Position numbers and translations under genes: made by a program. 23,232 nucleotides of DNA. Origin: Bacteroidales bacterium (GTDB taxonomy: Bacteria; Bacteroidota; Bacteroidia; Bacteroidales; Muribaculaceae). The stretch's first letter is position 1; each line of letters opens with the position of its first letter. The stretch is from the NCBI GenBank assembly GCA_030526455.1, contig JAUNCU010000021.1:1-23232 (forward strand). The letters are read 5' to 3'. The notes under the pieces were generated by a model that was not told the DNA's origin, did no database searches, and was given only the letters and a program-made list of their open reading frames with translations. This document shows, one piece after another, positions 14,447-23,175 of this stretch.

Positions 14447-14482
14447 GAGATGTTAGATGTTAGAAATTAGAAGTTAGATAGA
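14447..14482. repeat. Short TTAGA-type degenerate tandem repeat
   Basis: The gap between the adenosyltransferase and LOG genes holds repeated TTAGA/TTAGAAA words with a period of about 7-8 bp (GATGTTAGATGTTAGAAATT and following). It resembles the spacer repeats at 4208-4256 and 124-155. Confidence 0.55.
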
Positions 14483-14487
14483 TGCCT

Positions 14488-15024
14488 TTATTGCATTTTT
14501 TGCAATTCTGCTATCAGGGCTTGTGCATCGGGCACTTCGATGGAGCAGTCGATGTGCTTGCCGCGGGCGAAGGGCGAATTGGCGGTGATGCGGAGTTGCT
14601 CGAGTTGATGGGTGTACATGCCGTCGACGTTGACCACGAAGATGGGTCGGTGGTCGTCGACGTTGACGATAATTTGCGAGAGCGTGCTGAGCCACTCGTC
14701 GAGCGTTCCGAGTCCGCCCGGCAGCACCACGAAGGCGTCGGCGCGGTCCATCATAATCACCTTACGGTCGCCCAGGTCGTGACACTCGATCACTTCATGC
14801 ACCACAGCATCGGTGCGCGCCATGAATCGCATGGGCACCACACCCACGATGTGGGCACCGGCATCGTAGGCCGCCTGTGCCACGGTGTGCATCAAGCCGG
14901 CTTTCACGCCGCCATACACGAGCGTATGCCCGTTTTGTCCTATCCACTCGCCCAGAGCCTTGGCCGGGGCCACATACTTTTCTTCTAAATCTTCGCGCGA
15001 TGCGCAATACACTGCTATATTCAT
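14488..15024 (-). CDS. LOG-family protein (TIGR00730 Rossmann fold, nucleotide phosphoribohydrolase-like)
   Basis: 178 residues, cytoplasmic. The signature PGGLGTLDEW (102-111) and the earlier GGVKAGLMHTVAQAA (38-52) define the LOG/lysine decarboxylase-like family. Characterised members hydrolyse the N-glycosidic bond of nucleoside 5'-monophosphates, for example releasing cytokinin bases in plants and plant-associated bacteria. In gut-type Bacteroidales the substrate is not known. The start overlaps the birA stop by 4 bp (ATGA), so the two are translationally coupled. Confidence 0.88.
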   Translation of the reverse strand: MNIAVYCASREDLEEKYVAPAKALGEWIGQNGHTLVYGGVKAGLMHTVAQAAYDAGAHIVGVVPMRFMARTDAVVHEVIECHDLGDRKVIMMDRADAFVVLPGGLGTLDEWLSTLSQIIVNVDDHRPIFVVNVDGMYTHQLEQLRITANSPFARGKHIDCSIEVPDAQALIAELQKMQ

Positions 15025-15779
15025 AAAATGTGGGAATTGATAACGTGTTTCACTTCCTTGAAGTAATATTTCCCGATTTCGCCCGTGTCCTCGTGGCGGA
15101 GGCAGAGCAAGCCGTCGGGCTGCACGTCGACGATGGTGCCAAGGAAGGTTTCACCGCTAGGCAACTGCCACTGGTGGGGGTGGCCGTCGGCGCGGTAGAG
15201 GCGAGCGAGGTAACGCTCATGGAGGGCATCAAATGCCGCTTCGGAAGCCGAAGTGAAATCGGTGAGGCGCTCAATGCTCTCGTTCAGGTCGCGGAGCATG
15301 CGCTCCAGGTCGTAGTCCTGCCCTGTGATATTCTTGAGCGAAATGGGGTTGGGCGCATCGCTCACGAAGCGCTCCTGGTTGATGTTGATGCCCACGCCTA
15401 TGATGCTGTGGCCTATGCGGCTGCCGCTGAGCGTGTGCTCGATGAGGATGCCACAAATCTTTTTGTCGCGATAGTAGATATCGTTGGGCCACTTGATAGT
15501 GATGCCTTCGGGCACGTAGACGCTGAGCATCTCGGCCACGGCAAACGACACTCCCTCGCTGATGTAAAACTGCCTTGCAGGCTCAATGGCGGGGTTCTTG
15601 AGCAGAAAGGAGAACGCCAGGTTCTTCCCGTCTTCGCTTTCCCAACTGTTGCCTTTCTGGCCGCGACCAGCGGTTTGGCGATCGGTGTAGACAACAGTGG
15701 TGGAAGGCAGGATGGAAGCCATCTGCGCCATGTAGGTGTTGGTAGAGGCTGTTTCAGTGAGTTTGATGTAACGTGGCAT
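15021..15779 (-). CDS. birA: Biotin-[acetyl-CoA carboxylase] ligase BirA, monofunctional
   Basis: 252 residues. The enzyme makes biotinyl-AMP and attaches biotin to carrier-protein lysines. GRGQKGNSW (38-46) is the biotinyl-AMP loop, KWPND (96-100) and KKICGILIE (106-114) are catalytic core motifs, and a short C-terminal SH3-like domain follows (DVQPDGLLCLRHEDTGEIGKY region). The N-terminal helix-turn-helix of bifunctional BirA is absent, so it is not a repressor. The start is 7 bp after tsaE and its stop overlaps the LOG start, making it part of a tight operon. Confidence 0.94.
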   Translation of the reverse strand: MPRYIKLTETASTNTYMAQMASILPSTTVVYTDRQTAGRGQKGNSWESEDGKNLAFSFLLKNPAIEPARQFYISEGVSFAVAEMLSVYVPEGITIKWPNDIYYRDKKICGILIEHTLSGSRIGHSIIGVGININQERFVSDAPNPISLKNITGQDYDLERMLRDLNESIERLTDFTSASEAAFDALHERYLARLYRADGHPHQWQLPSGETFLGTIVDVQPDGLLCLRHEDTGEIGKYYFKEVKHVINSHIL

Positions 15780-15786
15780 GCGCTAT

Positions 15787-16227
15787 TTAATCTTCGGGGA
15801 AAGTAACTTTGATGATACGCGACTCGTCGTCGTTGACGACGATTTCCACTGCCACGGTGTCGTCGGGCAGGAGTCCGTCGATGCGTTCGGGCCACTCGAT
15901 GAAGCAGAGTGCGCCGCAGTCGAAGTAGTCTTCCACGCCTATATCCTCGGCCTCGCTCTCGTCCTCGAGACGATAGCAGTCGAAGTGATAGATGAGTTCG
16001 GCGGTGCTGTCGCTGCGATATTCGTTGATGATGGCAAACGATGGCGAGTTGGTGCTATCGGTTTCCACGCCCAACTCACGGCACAGCGCATTGATGAAGG
16101 TGGTTTTGCCAGCGCCCATCTGGCCGTAGAAAGCGTAAACGGTGAAGTCGCCCATCTCGGCCATGAACTGGCGTGCGGCCTCGGGAAGGGCGTCGACGTT
16201 ATTGATAGGAATTTGGATTGTAGCCAT
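15787..16227 (-). CDS. tsaE: tRNA threonylcarbamoyladenosine biosynthesis ATPase TsaE
   Basis: 146 residues. TsaE (YjeE) is the small P-loop ATPase that works with TsaB/TsaD in making t6A37 on ANN-decoding tRNAs. Walker A GQMGAGKTT (35-43), HFDCYRLED (81-89) and FIEWPERI (near 118) are hallmark motifs. Length is typical. It is the first gene of the tsaE-birA-LOG-adenosyltransferase run and is preceded by a -7 box 41 bp upstream. Confidence 0.95.
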   Translation of the reverse strand: MATIQIPINNVDALPEAARQFMAEMGDFTVYAFYGQMGAGKTTFINALCRELGVETDSTNSPSFAIINEYRSDSTAELIYHFDCYRLEDESEAEDIGVEDYFDCGALCFIEWPERIDGLLPDDTVAVEIVVNDDESRIIKVTFPED

Positions 16228-16267
16228 AATGTAACCAAAAAAGATTTTAATGATAATTTTCTGAGTG

Positions 16268-16275
16268 CAAATTTA
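16268..16275 (-). promoter_or_regulatory. Probable -7 promoter box of the tsaE operon
   Basis: TAAATTTG on the minus strand matches TAnnTTTG exactly, 41 bp upstream of the tsaE start. The -33 position at 20-bp spacing (ATGG) is a poor match, so strength is uncertain. It is the only such box in the tsaE upstream region. Confidence 0.55.
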
Positions 16276-16425
16276 CTGAAATATTTTGGGTTTACCATTT
16301 TTCGACACCATGTAATGCGCATTTTTTTTGCCACAAAAAGCACTAGCACAGAATAAATAACCACCTTAGCGGTATATGCAAAACTGAGAAAAACGCATTA
16401 TTTTTGCATAAAAAGAGGGGCGGAT

Positions 16426-16457
16426 ATTGCTAAATATCCAAAAATCAAGTAAATTTG
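16426..16457 (+). promoter_or_regulatory. Plus-strand promoter of a candidate small RNA
   Basis: ATTG (16426-16429), 20 nt, TAAATTTG (16450-16457): exact -7 box, 3 of 4 in the -33 box, and the same spacing as the tRNA and acyltransferase promoters. No convincing protein-coding frame starts downstream on this strand. Confidence 0.6.
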
Positions 16458-16459
16458 CG

Positions 16460-16616
16460 GAGAATTTGAGAAGAATCATTCAAATCTCACAACTGAAGCG
16501 AACTTTACTTTTTACAACAATCGATAAATAAATATTCTTAGTAGTGATTTTATGCACAATTGAAAAACAATTGTGACCGGGCAGCGGATGCAGTGATGCA
16601 ACTGCTGCTTTTTTAT
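16460..16616 (+). ncRNA. Candidate small RNA of about 150 nt with three hairpins
   Basis: The predicted start (near 16460) coincides with a 5' hairpin: GAGA-a-TTTGA (16460-16469) with TCAAA-TCTC (16480-16488), nine pairs with one bulged A. A largely unpaired A/U-rich stretch follows (16489-16554). Next is a perfect 8-bp hairpin CACAATTG-AAAAA-CAATTGTG (16555-16575). Last is a terminator stem GCAGC (16581-16585)/GCTGC (16604-16608), extended inward to a GTGA loop with one mismatch, followed by TTTTTT (16609-16614). It lies convergent to the 995-residue gene and divergent from tsaE. I do not recognise a known RNA family; a 6S-type or trans-acting regulator is possible. Confidence 0.5.
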
Positions 16617-16650
16617 TTGCCCGCACCCGTGGCGGGATGCACACAGAAAA

Positions 16651-16688
16651 AGCCCACACAGGATGGGGAAAACCATGCTGTGTGGGCT
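16651..16688 (-). terminator. Strong terminator of the 995-residue protein gene
   Basis: AGCCCACACAG (16651-16661) and CTGTGTGGGCT (16678-16688) are perfectly complementary, and the stem continues inward through ATGG/CCAT around one mismatch. On the minus strand it is followed by TTTTT. It lies 51 bp past the stop codon. A second near-palindrome (GCGGATATCT/AGATATCGC, 16701-16725) sits between it and the gene. Confidence 0.85.
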
Positions 16689-16738
16689 AGCAGTTATCGG
16701 GCGGATATCTACTTAGAGATATCGCCTGCGGGAGTGAA

Positions 16739-19726
16739 TTACTTCACGATGTACTTCTTGCCTTGGAAGATGTAGATACCCTTGTCGAGGCCTTCGAGGC
16801 TAGTAGCGTTTTGCTTAACGATGCGGCCGTCGATGGTGTAAACATTGCTGTTGAGCGCCTTGCTTGCGGTAACGTCGGTCACTGCGGTGGGCACTTCCTT
16901 TTCAAGAGTGATTTGGTCTACTGCACCGATAGCATCTACTACGATAGTAACGGGCACATAACCTTCCTTAGAGTAAGTAACGTCATAGATCTTGCCTGAT
17001 TGGATCACTGGGATTGCGTATTCGCCATTTGCGTCGGTAACGCCTTGGTAGCGTGCTTGAGCAATCTTAGCAGAACCGAATGCTGGAGCGAGGCAGATTT
17101 CTTCCACGAGTTGAACCTTAACGCCTTCGAGAGCGTTGCCAGCCTGGTCAACTACCTTACCGGTGAGTTGGGCAGGTGTGAGCACGATGCCGAAGTTGGT
17201 TACAGGGAACTTCCATGCAGTGTAAGAAGTGAAGTCGGCAACCTTGGTGTTGTCGTTGCGCTGACCGTAGCACATGTTGGCCACATCGCCATCAACCTGG
17301 AAGTAGATGTTCTTGTAAACCGATGCTTCCGACTGGAGTTTCACGCGCAAAGCGCCACCGTTGTAAACGATAGGTTCAGAGAAGTTGATCACGAGCATGT
17401 CAACAGGATCGGCAGAAGTACCTTCCTTCTTGAAGGTGTATTCGCCTTCGAATACCTTCACCATGTCGGCATCAGGAGTCATGGCTGCTTCACCAAATTC
17501 GGTGTCGTTGGTCTGCTTTACAAATGCCTTAACGGTAGAGGTGAGTTCAGCAGCAGTGTTGTAGCCCTTGTACACGATTGAACCAATCTTGTCGCCAGCC
17601 TTGATGCCTGCAGCGGCAAGCATTTCGGCAGTGTAGAGGGTTTCAGATACGCTGTTCTTGTAGTTGAGGTAGAGAGGCGAGTTGGTGGCAGTGGTAGGAT
17701 TACCCACTTGCACGGTAGCGGTAGCCATTTCTTCGCCCACGGTCACCTGTACGGTGTCGGAAACCACTTCGTAGCCATCTTCCCAAGCGAGTTTCACATA
17801 AGCAGGGAATGTACCGGCTTCGTAAGGAGTGAATGCGAGTTCAAATTCAGCGTCAGCGCCTGGAGCGATTGATACCGATTCGGCTTCGGCCACTTCTTCG
17901 TTGTTGAAGTAGAACTTCACGGTGTAGGCACCGTCTTCCTCTTCTACAGTGTTGAGGTTGCGCACCTTGTAGGTGGCGGTGTATTCGTTGTTCACGGTAG
18001 CGGCAGCAGAGATCTTTGCACCTCTTTCAACCACGTCGTGAGCCACGGTTGCGAGTTGGAAGCCATACACGTTGTCGATGCAAGCATAGCCGGCTTCGAA
18101 TGCGATGTAGTATTCACCAGCGGGAACGCCTTCGAGCACGAAGGTCGACCAGGTCTGGGTAGCCACCGAACTTGTACCGGCGTTGGTGCCAGTGAGGTCG
18201 ATGCTTTCCTTAGGCATCACGAGGGTCCAGTTCTTGCGGTCGGTTGAGTAGTAAACATTGATGAAGCAAGTGCCCGAAGTAGAAGGACGTGCTGCGTCGA
18301 ATGTCATCTTTTCACCTTCAGCCACCACGAGTTTTGGAGTAGCGAGGAATGAAGGAGTTGAAGAATTTGAGTTCTTCATGAAGTTGTTGGAACCGTTGGT
18401 GTAAGTGGTCTTGGTCCAGTAGGTGTTGGTGTTGCATTCATACCATCCTGCTGGAGGAGTGTTCACGGTGTTATTAGCCTCGAAGTTTTCGAAGTACTTG
18501 TTCACATCGAGAACGGTCGACGACAGGGGCACGGTGATGGTGTTGAAGCCCACTACAGCCACTGAGAGGTCGCCTGAGTAGATGCCTGGAGTGGCAGCGA
18601 GCGCGGTGAGGGTGAGGGTCACCTTGTCGTGAGCGGCAACGTCGGCAGTGGCCTGTGAAACGGCGAAGCCTTCAGGCACGGTGATGTTGACGGTCATAGG
18701 CGCTGCACCGGTGTTTTCTACCACGAAGTTCTTGGTAACGTCGGCCGAAATCATGCCGAACGTACCGAATTTCTTGGCGGTCTTTTCGTCGGTGCCCATA
18801 TTGGAGTTGTTGTTGTCGCGGAGCAAGAGTTTTGGCTCATACTTGATAGGCTCAACCCATGCGCCATAAGCGAAGGTGTTCTTGTAGTTTTCCACCAGGT
18901 CGTAGCGTGAGCGAGTTGGGTGGTCGGCAACGTTGAGGGTTGCTGTGATTTCCACGTCGGCAGTGTCGCCCACTGCGAGTGCTTGCTCAATAGGCTTGGT
19001 GGCAAGAATGATGTAAGGCTCCGACGACGAAACGTATTTGCCAATGCTGTAGGTGAAGTTGGCATCACCTGGAGCGAAAGCGAGGTCGCCGTCGTTCTTG
19101 ATCTTACCGGTGAGGGTAACTACGAAGTTGCCATCAGCGTCGCAGTCGGGAGTGCTGCTTGAAGTGGCCTTGCAAGAAAGCACCTTGAGGCTCTTGAAGA
19201 GGTCAACTTCAGCGCTGGTGGCAGCGAAGTTGTCGATATAAGCATAGTGGGCATAGATGGCCACCATTTCATTTTGAAGACCATCGATGCTGTAGGTCAC
19301 ATAAGCGCTGGTGCTTGGAGTGCCGTCGACAGAGGCTGTGATTTCCTCGCCCACTACATAGGCGCCGGCATCGTCTTTTGTCACCTTGTAGAACTTAATC
19401 TGAGTGCTTGCGTTGTAGTTCTTCACCATGAGGCTGGCCGAGCCAGTGAGGCGAGTGGTGACGAGATAGTTGGGAGCAGATGCGCTCTGATATCCGCAAT
19501 AGAGGGCCTTTGAGCCGTCCACACCTTGGCTGGTGCGATAAGAGTAGAGTGAAGTGCTGGTGCCGATGCGTCCCCAGCCTTTCGAAACGGCGAAGTTGCC
19601 CGATGTCGTAACCGAAGTTTCGAAATCCACCGAGTAGGGGCTGATGGTCTGCACACCGTCTTGAGCCGATGCACCTACACATGTAGCCAACGCCGCAGCC
19701 AATACGAAATGTTTAAATACTTTCAT
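16739..19726 (-). CDS. Giant secreted multi-module adhesin-like protein with T9SS-type C-terminal signal
   Basis: 995 residues. Signal peptide 1-21 (GASA|Q). Choice-of-anchor J-like modules lie at about 23-170 and 410-556 (YFENFEANN...PPAGWYE...FLATPKLVV...CIDNVYGFQL). Between them are CARDB/abnormal-spindle-like beta domains (170-405). After the second module, a CARDB-like domain (about 557-665) and a beta-sandwich (about 666-849) precede a carboxypeptidase-regulatory-like domain (about 850-944, LTGKVVDQAGNALEGVKVQL). Residues 945-995 are a T9SS type A-like tail (VYTIDGRIV, then KGIYIFQGKKYIVK), so the protein is probably exported by T9SS and surface-bound. It is 107 bp downstream of the 1113-residue gene with a terminator in between. 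Confidence 0.85.
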   Translation of the reverse strand: MKVFKHFVLAAALATCVGASAQDGVQTISPYSVDFETSVTTSGNFAVSKGWGRIGTSTSLYSYRTSQGVDGSKALYCGYQSASAPNYLVTTRLTGSASLMVKNYNASTQIKFYKVTKDDAGAYVVGEEITASVDGTPSTSAYVTYSIDGLQNEMVAIYAHYAYIDNFAATSAEVDLFKSLKVLSCKATSSSTPDCDADGNFVVTLTGKIKNDGDLAFAPGDANFTYSIGKYVSSSEPYIILATKPIEQALAVGDTADVEITATLNVADHPTRSRYDLVENYKNTFAYGAWVEPIKYEPKLLLRDNNNSNMGTDEKTAKKFGTFGMISADVTKNFVVENTGAAPMTVNITVPEGFAVSQATADVAAHDKVTLTLTALAATPGIYSGDLSVAVVGFNTITVPLSSTVLDVNKYFENFEANNTVNTPPAGWYECNTNTYWTKTTYTNGSNNFMKNSNSSTPSFLATPKLVVAEGEKMTFDAARPSTSGTCFINVYYSTDRKNWTLVMPKESIDLTGTNAGTSSVATQTWSTFVLEGVPAGEYYIAFEAGYACIDNVYGFQLATVAHDVVERGAKISAAATVNNEYTATYKVRNLNTVEEEDGAYTVKFYFNNEEVAEAESVSIAPGADAEFELAFTPYEAGTFPAYVKLAWEDGYEVVSDTVQVTVGEEMATATVQVGNPTTATNSPLYLNYKNSVSETLYTAEMLAAAGIKAGDKIGSIVYKGYNTAAELTSTVKAFVKQTNDTEFGEAAMTPDADMVKVFEGEYTFKKEGTSADPVDMLVINFSEPIVYNGGALRVKLQSEASVYKNIYFQVDGDVANMCYGQRNDNTKVADFTSYTAWKFPVTNFGIVLTPAQLTGKVVDQAGNALEGVKVQLVEEICLAPAFGSAKIAQARYQGVTDANGEYAIPVIQSGKIYDVTYSKEGYVPVTIVVDAIGAVDQITLEKEVPTAVTDVTASKALNSNVYTIDGRIVKQNATSLEGLDKGIYIFQGKKYIVK

Positions 19727-19782
19727 ACGCTTGTTGGATTAAATTGTTAATATTTGAATTGATCGTAAAATGATGCTTTATT

Positions 19783-19823
19783 AAAAACACGGCGGGGCAC
19801 AGCGCTAAGGCCGCACCCCGTCG
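19783..19823 (-). terminator. Terminator of the 1113-residue protein gene
   Basis: CGGCGGGG (19790-19797) pairs with CCCCGTCG (19816-19823) with one G-U. On the minus strand it is followed by a T-run (19783-19787). It separates the two giant secreted genes, so the 995-residue gene should have its own promoter, though no TAnnTTTG box is visible in the 57 bp after the stem. Confidence 0.75.
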
Positions 19824-19833
19824 GTAATATGGG

Positions 19834-22800
19834 TTACATAGCGATGATTATGTTGATGAGGGCTGTAACGTCGGAGATGTTGACGCGGCCGTCGCCGTTG
19901 ATGTCGCACACTGCTTCTGGATAGTCAGCCTCACCGAGGAGGTAGTTGACCAGAGCGGTAACGTCTGAAACGTTGAGCACGCCATCGCCGTTGATATCGC
20001 CCTTCACGCCGTTGATGAAGTGCTGGAATTCTACATTGTCGTAGAAGCCGCCGAGGCAGTTGTCGGAGTAAGCCTGGATGGCCACAAACACCTTCTTGCC
20101 TGCGTAAGCCGAGAGGTCGAATGAGAGTGGAGTCCATCCTTCTTCAGGATTGAAGAGGCTGAGTTCCTTGGTAGCACCCACTTGGGTGAACGTGCTGCGG
20201 TCGGTGGCGCTGGTTTCGCTCACGAGCACATTGATCTTAGGACAGCCTGCGGGGAGGATGCTGTTCACCGATTCCCATGAGCGGGCGTCGAAGGCGAGTT
20301 TTGAGTTTTCGGTGGCGGTCAATTGAGAACTTACCAACCAGTCGTCGAATGCGCCATTGCTGTTGCAGCGGGTCATGAGCGATTGGCTACCGTGAGGTTC
20401 CTTGAGCGACTGATAGCACTCGCTGTCGTTGAGCACGAAGAATGAGAGCATACCGCCGTTGTTGGGGAATGACCAGAACGAGATCTTCACGCTTGCAGAG
20501 CCGTCGGCGTTGATGCCGGTGAAACCTGCGGGCACCTCACCGGTGCGGTCGTGTTCGAAGCCGTAGTAGAGCATGTCGCTGCCCATTGCAATAGCAGCCA
20601 CTGGGAGTGTAGCCGAAGTGCCGTCGCTGAAGGTTACGGTCATCAGGTCGTTGAGTTCGGTTGCGTCGGCGTTCAGAGCGGCCTTTACCGAGATGGTGAA
20701 TTGCTTTGAAGATGCGGGAGCGAGTTCTTCGCCAGCGGCGAGGGTGGTGCTGAAGTAACTAGTACCGAATTTCACTTCGCTGATGGTTACGCTTTCGCTG
20801 CCGAGGTTGGTTACGGCAAACTTAGGCGATACTTCTTCGGTGTTGTAGTTCACCTTGTAGGCATCCCAGCCGTCGGTGCTGAACGATACGTTGGCCGAAC
20901 TTGCTTCAATCTTCACATTGTCGATAGCGGCACCACGACTCTTGGTGTAGTTGTGGGCGATGTAGCGCCAGCGCACTGCGATGGTCTTGCCTGCGTAAGG
21001 AGTGAGGTCGAGGGTTTCGTAGCACCAGTAGGTCTTGCCGTCGGCTTCGGTGTTGCCGCTGATGAGTTTCACTTGCTTCCATTCGCCATCCACTTGCACG
21101 TCCATGAAGGCTGCATCGATGCCGTCTTCGGCGGTGGTGTTGTTGAGGTGGAGGGTTGATGGGTCGTTAACGAGGCTCACTGGGCGTTCGTTACCCCACC
21201 AGAAACTGAGTTGATACTTGCCGGTGGCAGGCACCTGGATGTCGGGGGTGGTGAGATAAGCGGTTTCTTCCACCTTGTTGGAGTAGGCCATTGCTGTACC
21301 TTCACCTTCGTAGGGGTGGTAGTCGGTGCGCGACCAGGTGGTGTAAGAAGCGTTTTCTACGCTCCAGCCAAGAGGCGCGAAGGTCTTGTCTTCAAAGTTT
21401 TCACTCCATGGGAATGTCTTCACAGTGTAGTCGGCCTGAGTAGAGAACGACCATACTGGGCAGTCGGCGGCTTCGCCCACGCTGTTGTAAGGCACCACTT
21501 TCCAGAAGTAGGTGGTGGCGTAGTCGGCCTGTGCGAGTTTGTAGGTGGTGGCGTTGCCCAAGTCGGCGCCGTTCACCACGTCGAATTCGCCATCCTTCTT
21601 ACCGATGTAGATCTTGTAGCCTTCGGCGAATTGCGCTTCGAGCCACTTGAATTGGATGTTCTTGGTGTAGACGTTTTCTTCGCCCTGCTTAGGAGCCACG
21701 AGTTCGGCTACAGTGGGCACGCCTTCCTGGCCGTAGAGGTTAGGCAGGAGCACGCGGTCGATGAGGAATGTGGTCCATTCGTCCACTTCTTCGCCCGAGT
21801 AAGAGATAGCCGAGTTCTTGAAGCGGAGGCGCACATTGTCGCTTTCATATTTCGAGAGGTCGATTTCCACATTGATGATTGAGTCCACCATGGTGTAGTC
21901 GGCCACCCAGATGCTGTCGTATTTCTCGCCACCGTTGGTAGAGATTTCTACCGAGAGGTCGTTGTAAGGCACATTTTCGCCCGAGAACATGCTGTAGTAG
22001 GTGAACATGAACTTCTTTGGACCGTCGGCGCTGCTGAGGTCGAGGCGAGGTGTGGTGAGGTAACTGTGGGTGAAACTTGCCGAACTGTAGGCGCTCTTGT
22101 CGCCTTCGAGGGCATAGACGCTGGTAGCGAAGCCGTCGGCAGTCCAGCCTGCGGGAGCAAATTGCTCACCTTCGAAGAGTTCGAGGGTGTAGCCGTCGGG
22201 CACTGCCTGCTTGTGGGCCACCACGTGGAGCGTCACGTCGCCGCCGTTGGTGTGGAACACCACGTCGCATTCAGCGGGCGAAGTGAGGCTGGCGGTGTAA
22301 GCCACCTGGATGCCGGCAGTTTCGTTGATGCCGAGGTCGATCTGGCTCAGGTCGGTGGGCACGGTGATGCAGTCGGGGGCGTCGAAGCCAGTCACCTTCA
22401 AGCCCTTCTTGCCCACGTTCTTGATTTGGATAGTTTCGGTGTAGCGCTTTTCGCCGATGTACATTTCAGGCAATTCATAGCGAGTCTGCACGAGTTCGGC
22501 GATAGGGCCATTGAGAGGCTGGTGATATTTCACGCTGATGTTGTCGAGGTAGACGATGTTGGCCACCTTCTTCTGCAGATTGTAGATGAAGGCGATCTTG
22601 ATGGTCTTACCCTCGTAAGCGTCGAGGTCAATCTTTGAGTGCTGGATAGCCCAGTTTTGCCAAATGTAAGAACCATAAGGGTCGGTGGGCACACCACTGT
22701 TGCGCACGTCGTCTTCGTTCTGAATGTCGAAGATCACGGTAGTGTCCTTAGGCGCAGCCATGTCGATAACGGCCACCTGCAGCGTCATAGCCTTCTGGCT

Positions 22801-23175
22801 AAGGCAGGCATAGGCAGCAGCCTCCCAGTCGAATGCGAGTTGGTAGGTGCCATTGAGCGTCATCTCTGGAGTGACGATGATGTCCTTACGAGGACCCACA
22901 CCGTCGTTGTCGCCCTTGTCGTAGGTGGGCGCGTCGCAGTAAGCATAGTAATAGCCACCCATGGTGCTATTAGCATTGCTACTCTTGCCAATGGTCCAGC
23001 GGTAGCCAGTGTGCGAACCCGTGTAACTGGTAATGGTAGTCCAGCCGTCGGGGAACTGCGTAGTGGCCACGTCGGAACGTGTGTGCTCAAAGTCTTCGTC
23101 GAGCAGGGTCTGGGCATTCACGCTCAGCGCCATCGAGCAAAGCATAGCGAGCATCAAAAAGTAGATTTTTCTCAT
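19834..23175 (-). CDS. Giant secreted protein with four choice-of-anchor J modules and dockerin-like C-terminus
   Basis: 1113 residues. Signal peptide 1-21 (VNA|Q). Four cleaved-adhesin/choice-of-anchor J-like modules are visible: about 23-215 (LLDEDFEHT...IVYLDNISVK), about 315-480 (LFEGEQFAPAGW...YLTTPRLDL), about 590-770 (WSENFEDKTFAPLGW...YLTTPDIQV...AIDNVKIE) and about 880-1050 (YYGFEHDRTGEVPAGF...DDWLVSSQL...YDNVEFQ). An FN3-like domain lies at about 485-585, and Ig-like linker domains occur near 215-310 and 775-875. Residues 1058-1113 hold two loops, DINGDGVLNVSD and DINGDGRVNISD, each followed by a VTAL helix. The likely role is surface or secreted binding; the ligand is unknown. The upstream 57 bp are AT-rich and cut by the window edge. 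Confidence 0.88.
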   Translation of the reverse strand: MRKIYFLMLAMLCSMALSVNAQTLLDEDFEHTRSDVATTQFPDGWTTITSYTGSHTGYRWTIGKSSNANSTMGGYYYAYCDAPTYDKGDNDGVGPRKDIIVTPEMTLNGTYQLAFDWEAAAYACLSQKAMTLQVAVIDMAAPKDTTVIFDIQNEDDVRNSGVPTDPYGSYIWQNWAIQHSKIDLDAYEGKTIKIAFIYNLQKKVANIVYLDNISVKYHQPLNGPIAELVQTRYELPEMYIGEKRYTETIQIKNVGKKGLKVTGFDAPDCITVPTDLSQIDLGINETAGIQVAYTASLTSPAECDVVFHTNGGDVTLHVVAHKQAVPDGYTLELFEGEQFAPAGWTADGFATSVYALEGDKSAYSSASFTHSYLTTPRLDLSSADGPKKFMFTYYSMFSGENVPYNDLSVEISTNGGEKYDSIWVADYTMVDSIINVEIDLSKYESDNVRLRFKNSAISYSGEEVDEWTTFLIDRVLLPNLYGQEGVPTVAELVAPKQGEENVYTKNIQFKWLEAQFAEGYKIYIGKKDGEFDVVNGADLGNATTYKLAQADYATTYFWKVVPYNSVGEAADCPVWSFSTQADYTVKTFPWSENFEDKTFAPLGWSVENASYTTWSRTDYHPYEGEGTAMAYSNKVEETAYLTTPDIQVPATGKYQLSFWWGNERPVSLVNDPSTLHLNNTTAEDGIDAAFMDVQVDGEWKQVKLISGNTEADGKTYWCYETLDLTPYAGKTIAVRWRYIAHNYTKSRGAAIDNVKIEASSANVSFSTDGWDAYKVNYNTEEVSPKFAVTNLGSESVTISEVKFGTSYFSTTLAAGEELAPASSKQFTISVKAALNADATELNDLMTVTFSDGTSATLPVAAIAMGSDMLYYGFEHDRTGEVPAGFTGINADGSASVKISFWSFPNNGGMLSFFVLNDSECYQSLKEPHGSQSLMTRCNSNGAFDDWLVSSQLTATENSKLAFDARSWESVNSILPAGCPKINVLVSETSATDRSTFTQVGATKELSLFNPEEGWTPLSFDLSAYAGKKVFVAIQAYSDNCLGGFYDNVEFQHFINGVKGDINGDGVLNVSDVTALVNYLLGEADYPEAVCDINGDGRVNISDVTALINIIIAM

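Noticed and set aside
16560..16775. A 71-codon open frame on the plus strand in the candidate sRNA region
   Set aside because: Starts with TTG in a hairpin, runs through two terminators and into the 3' end of the 995-residue gene; no family similarity visible.
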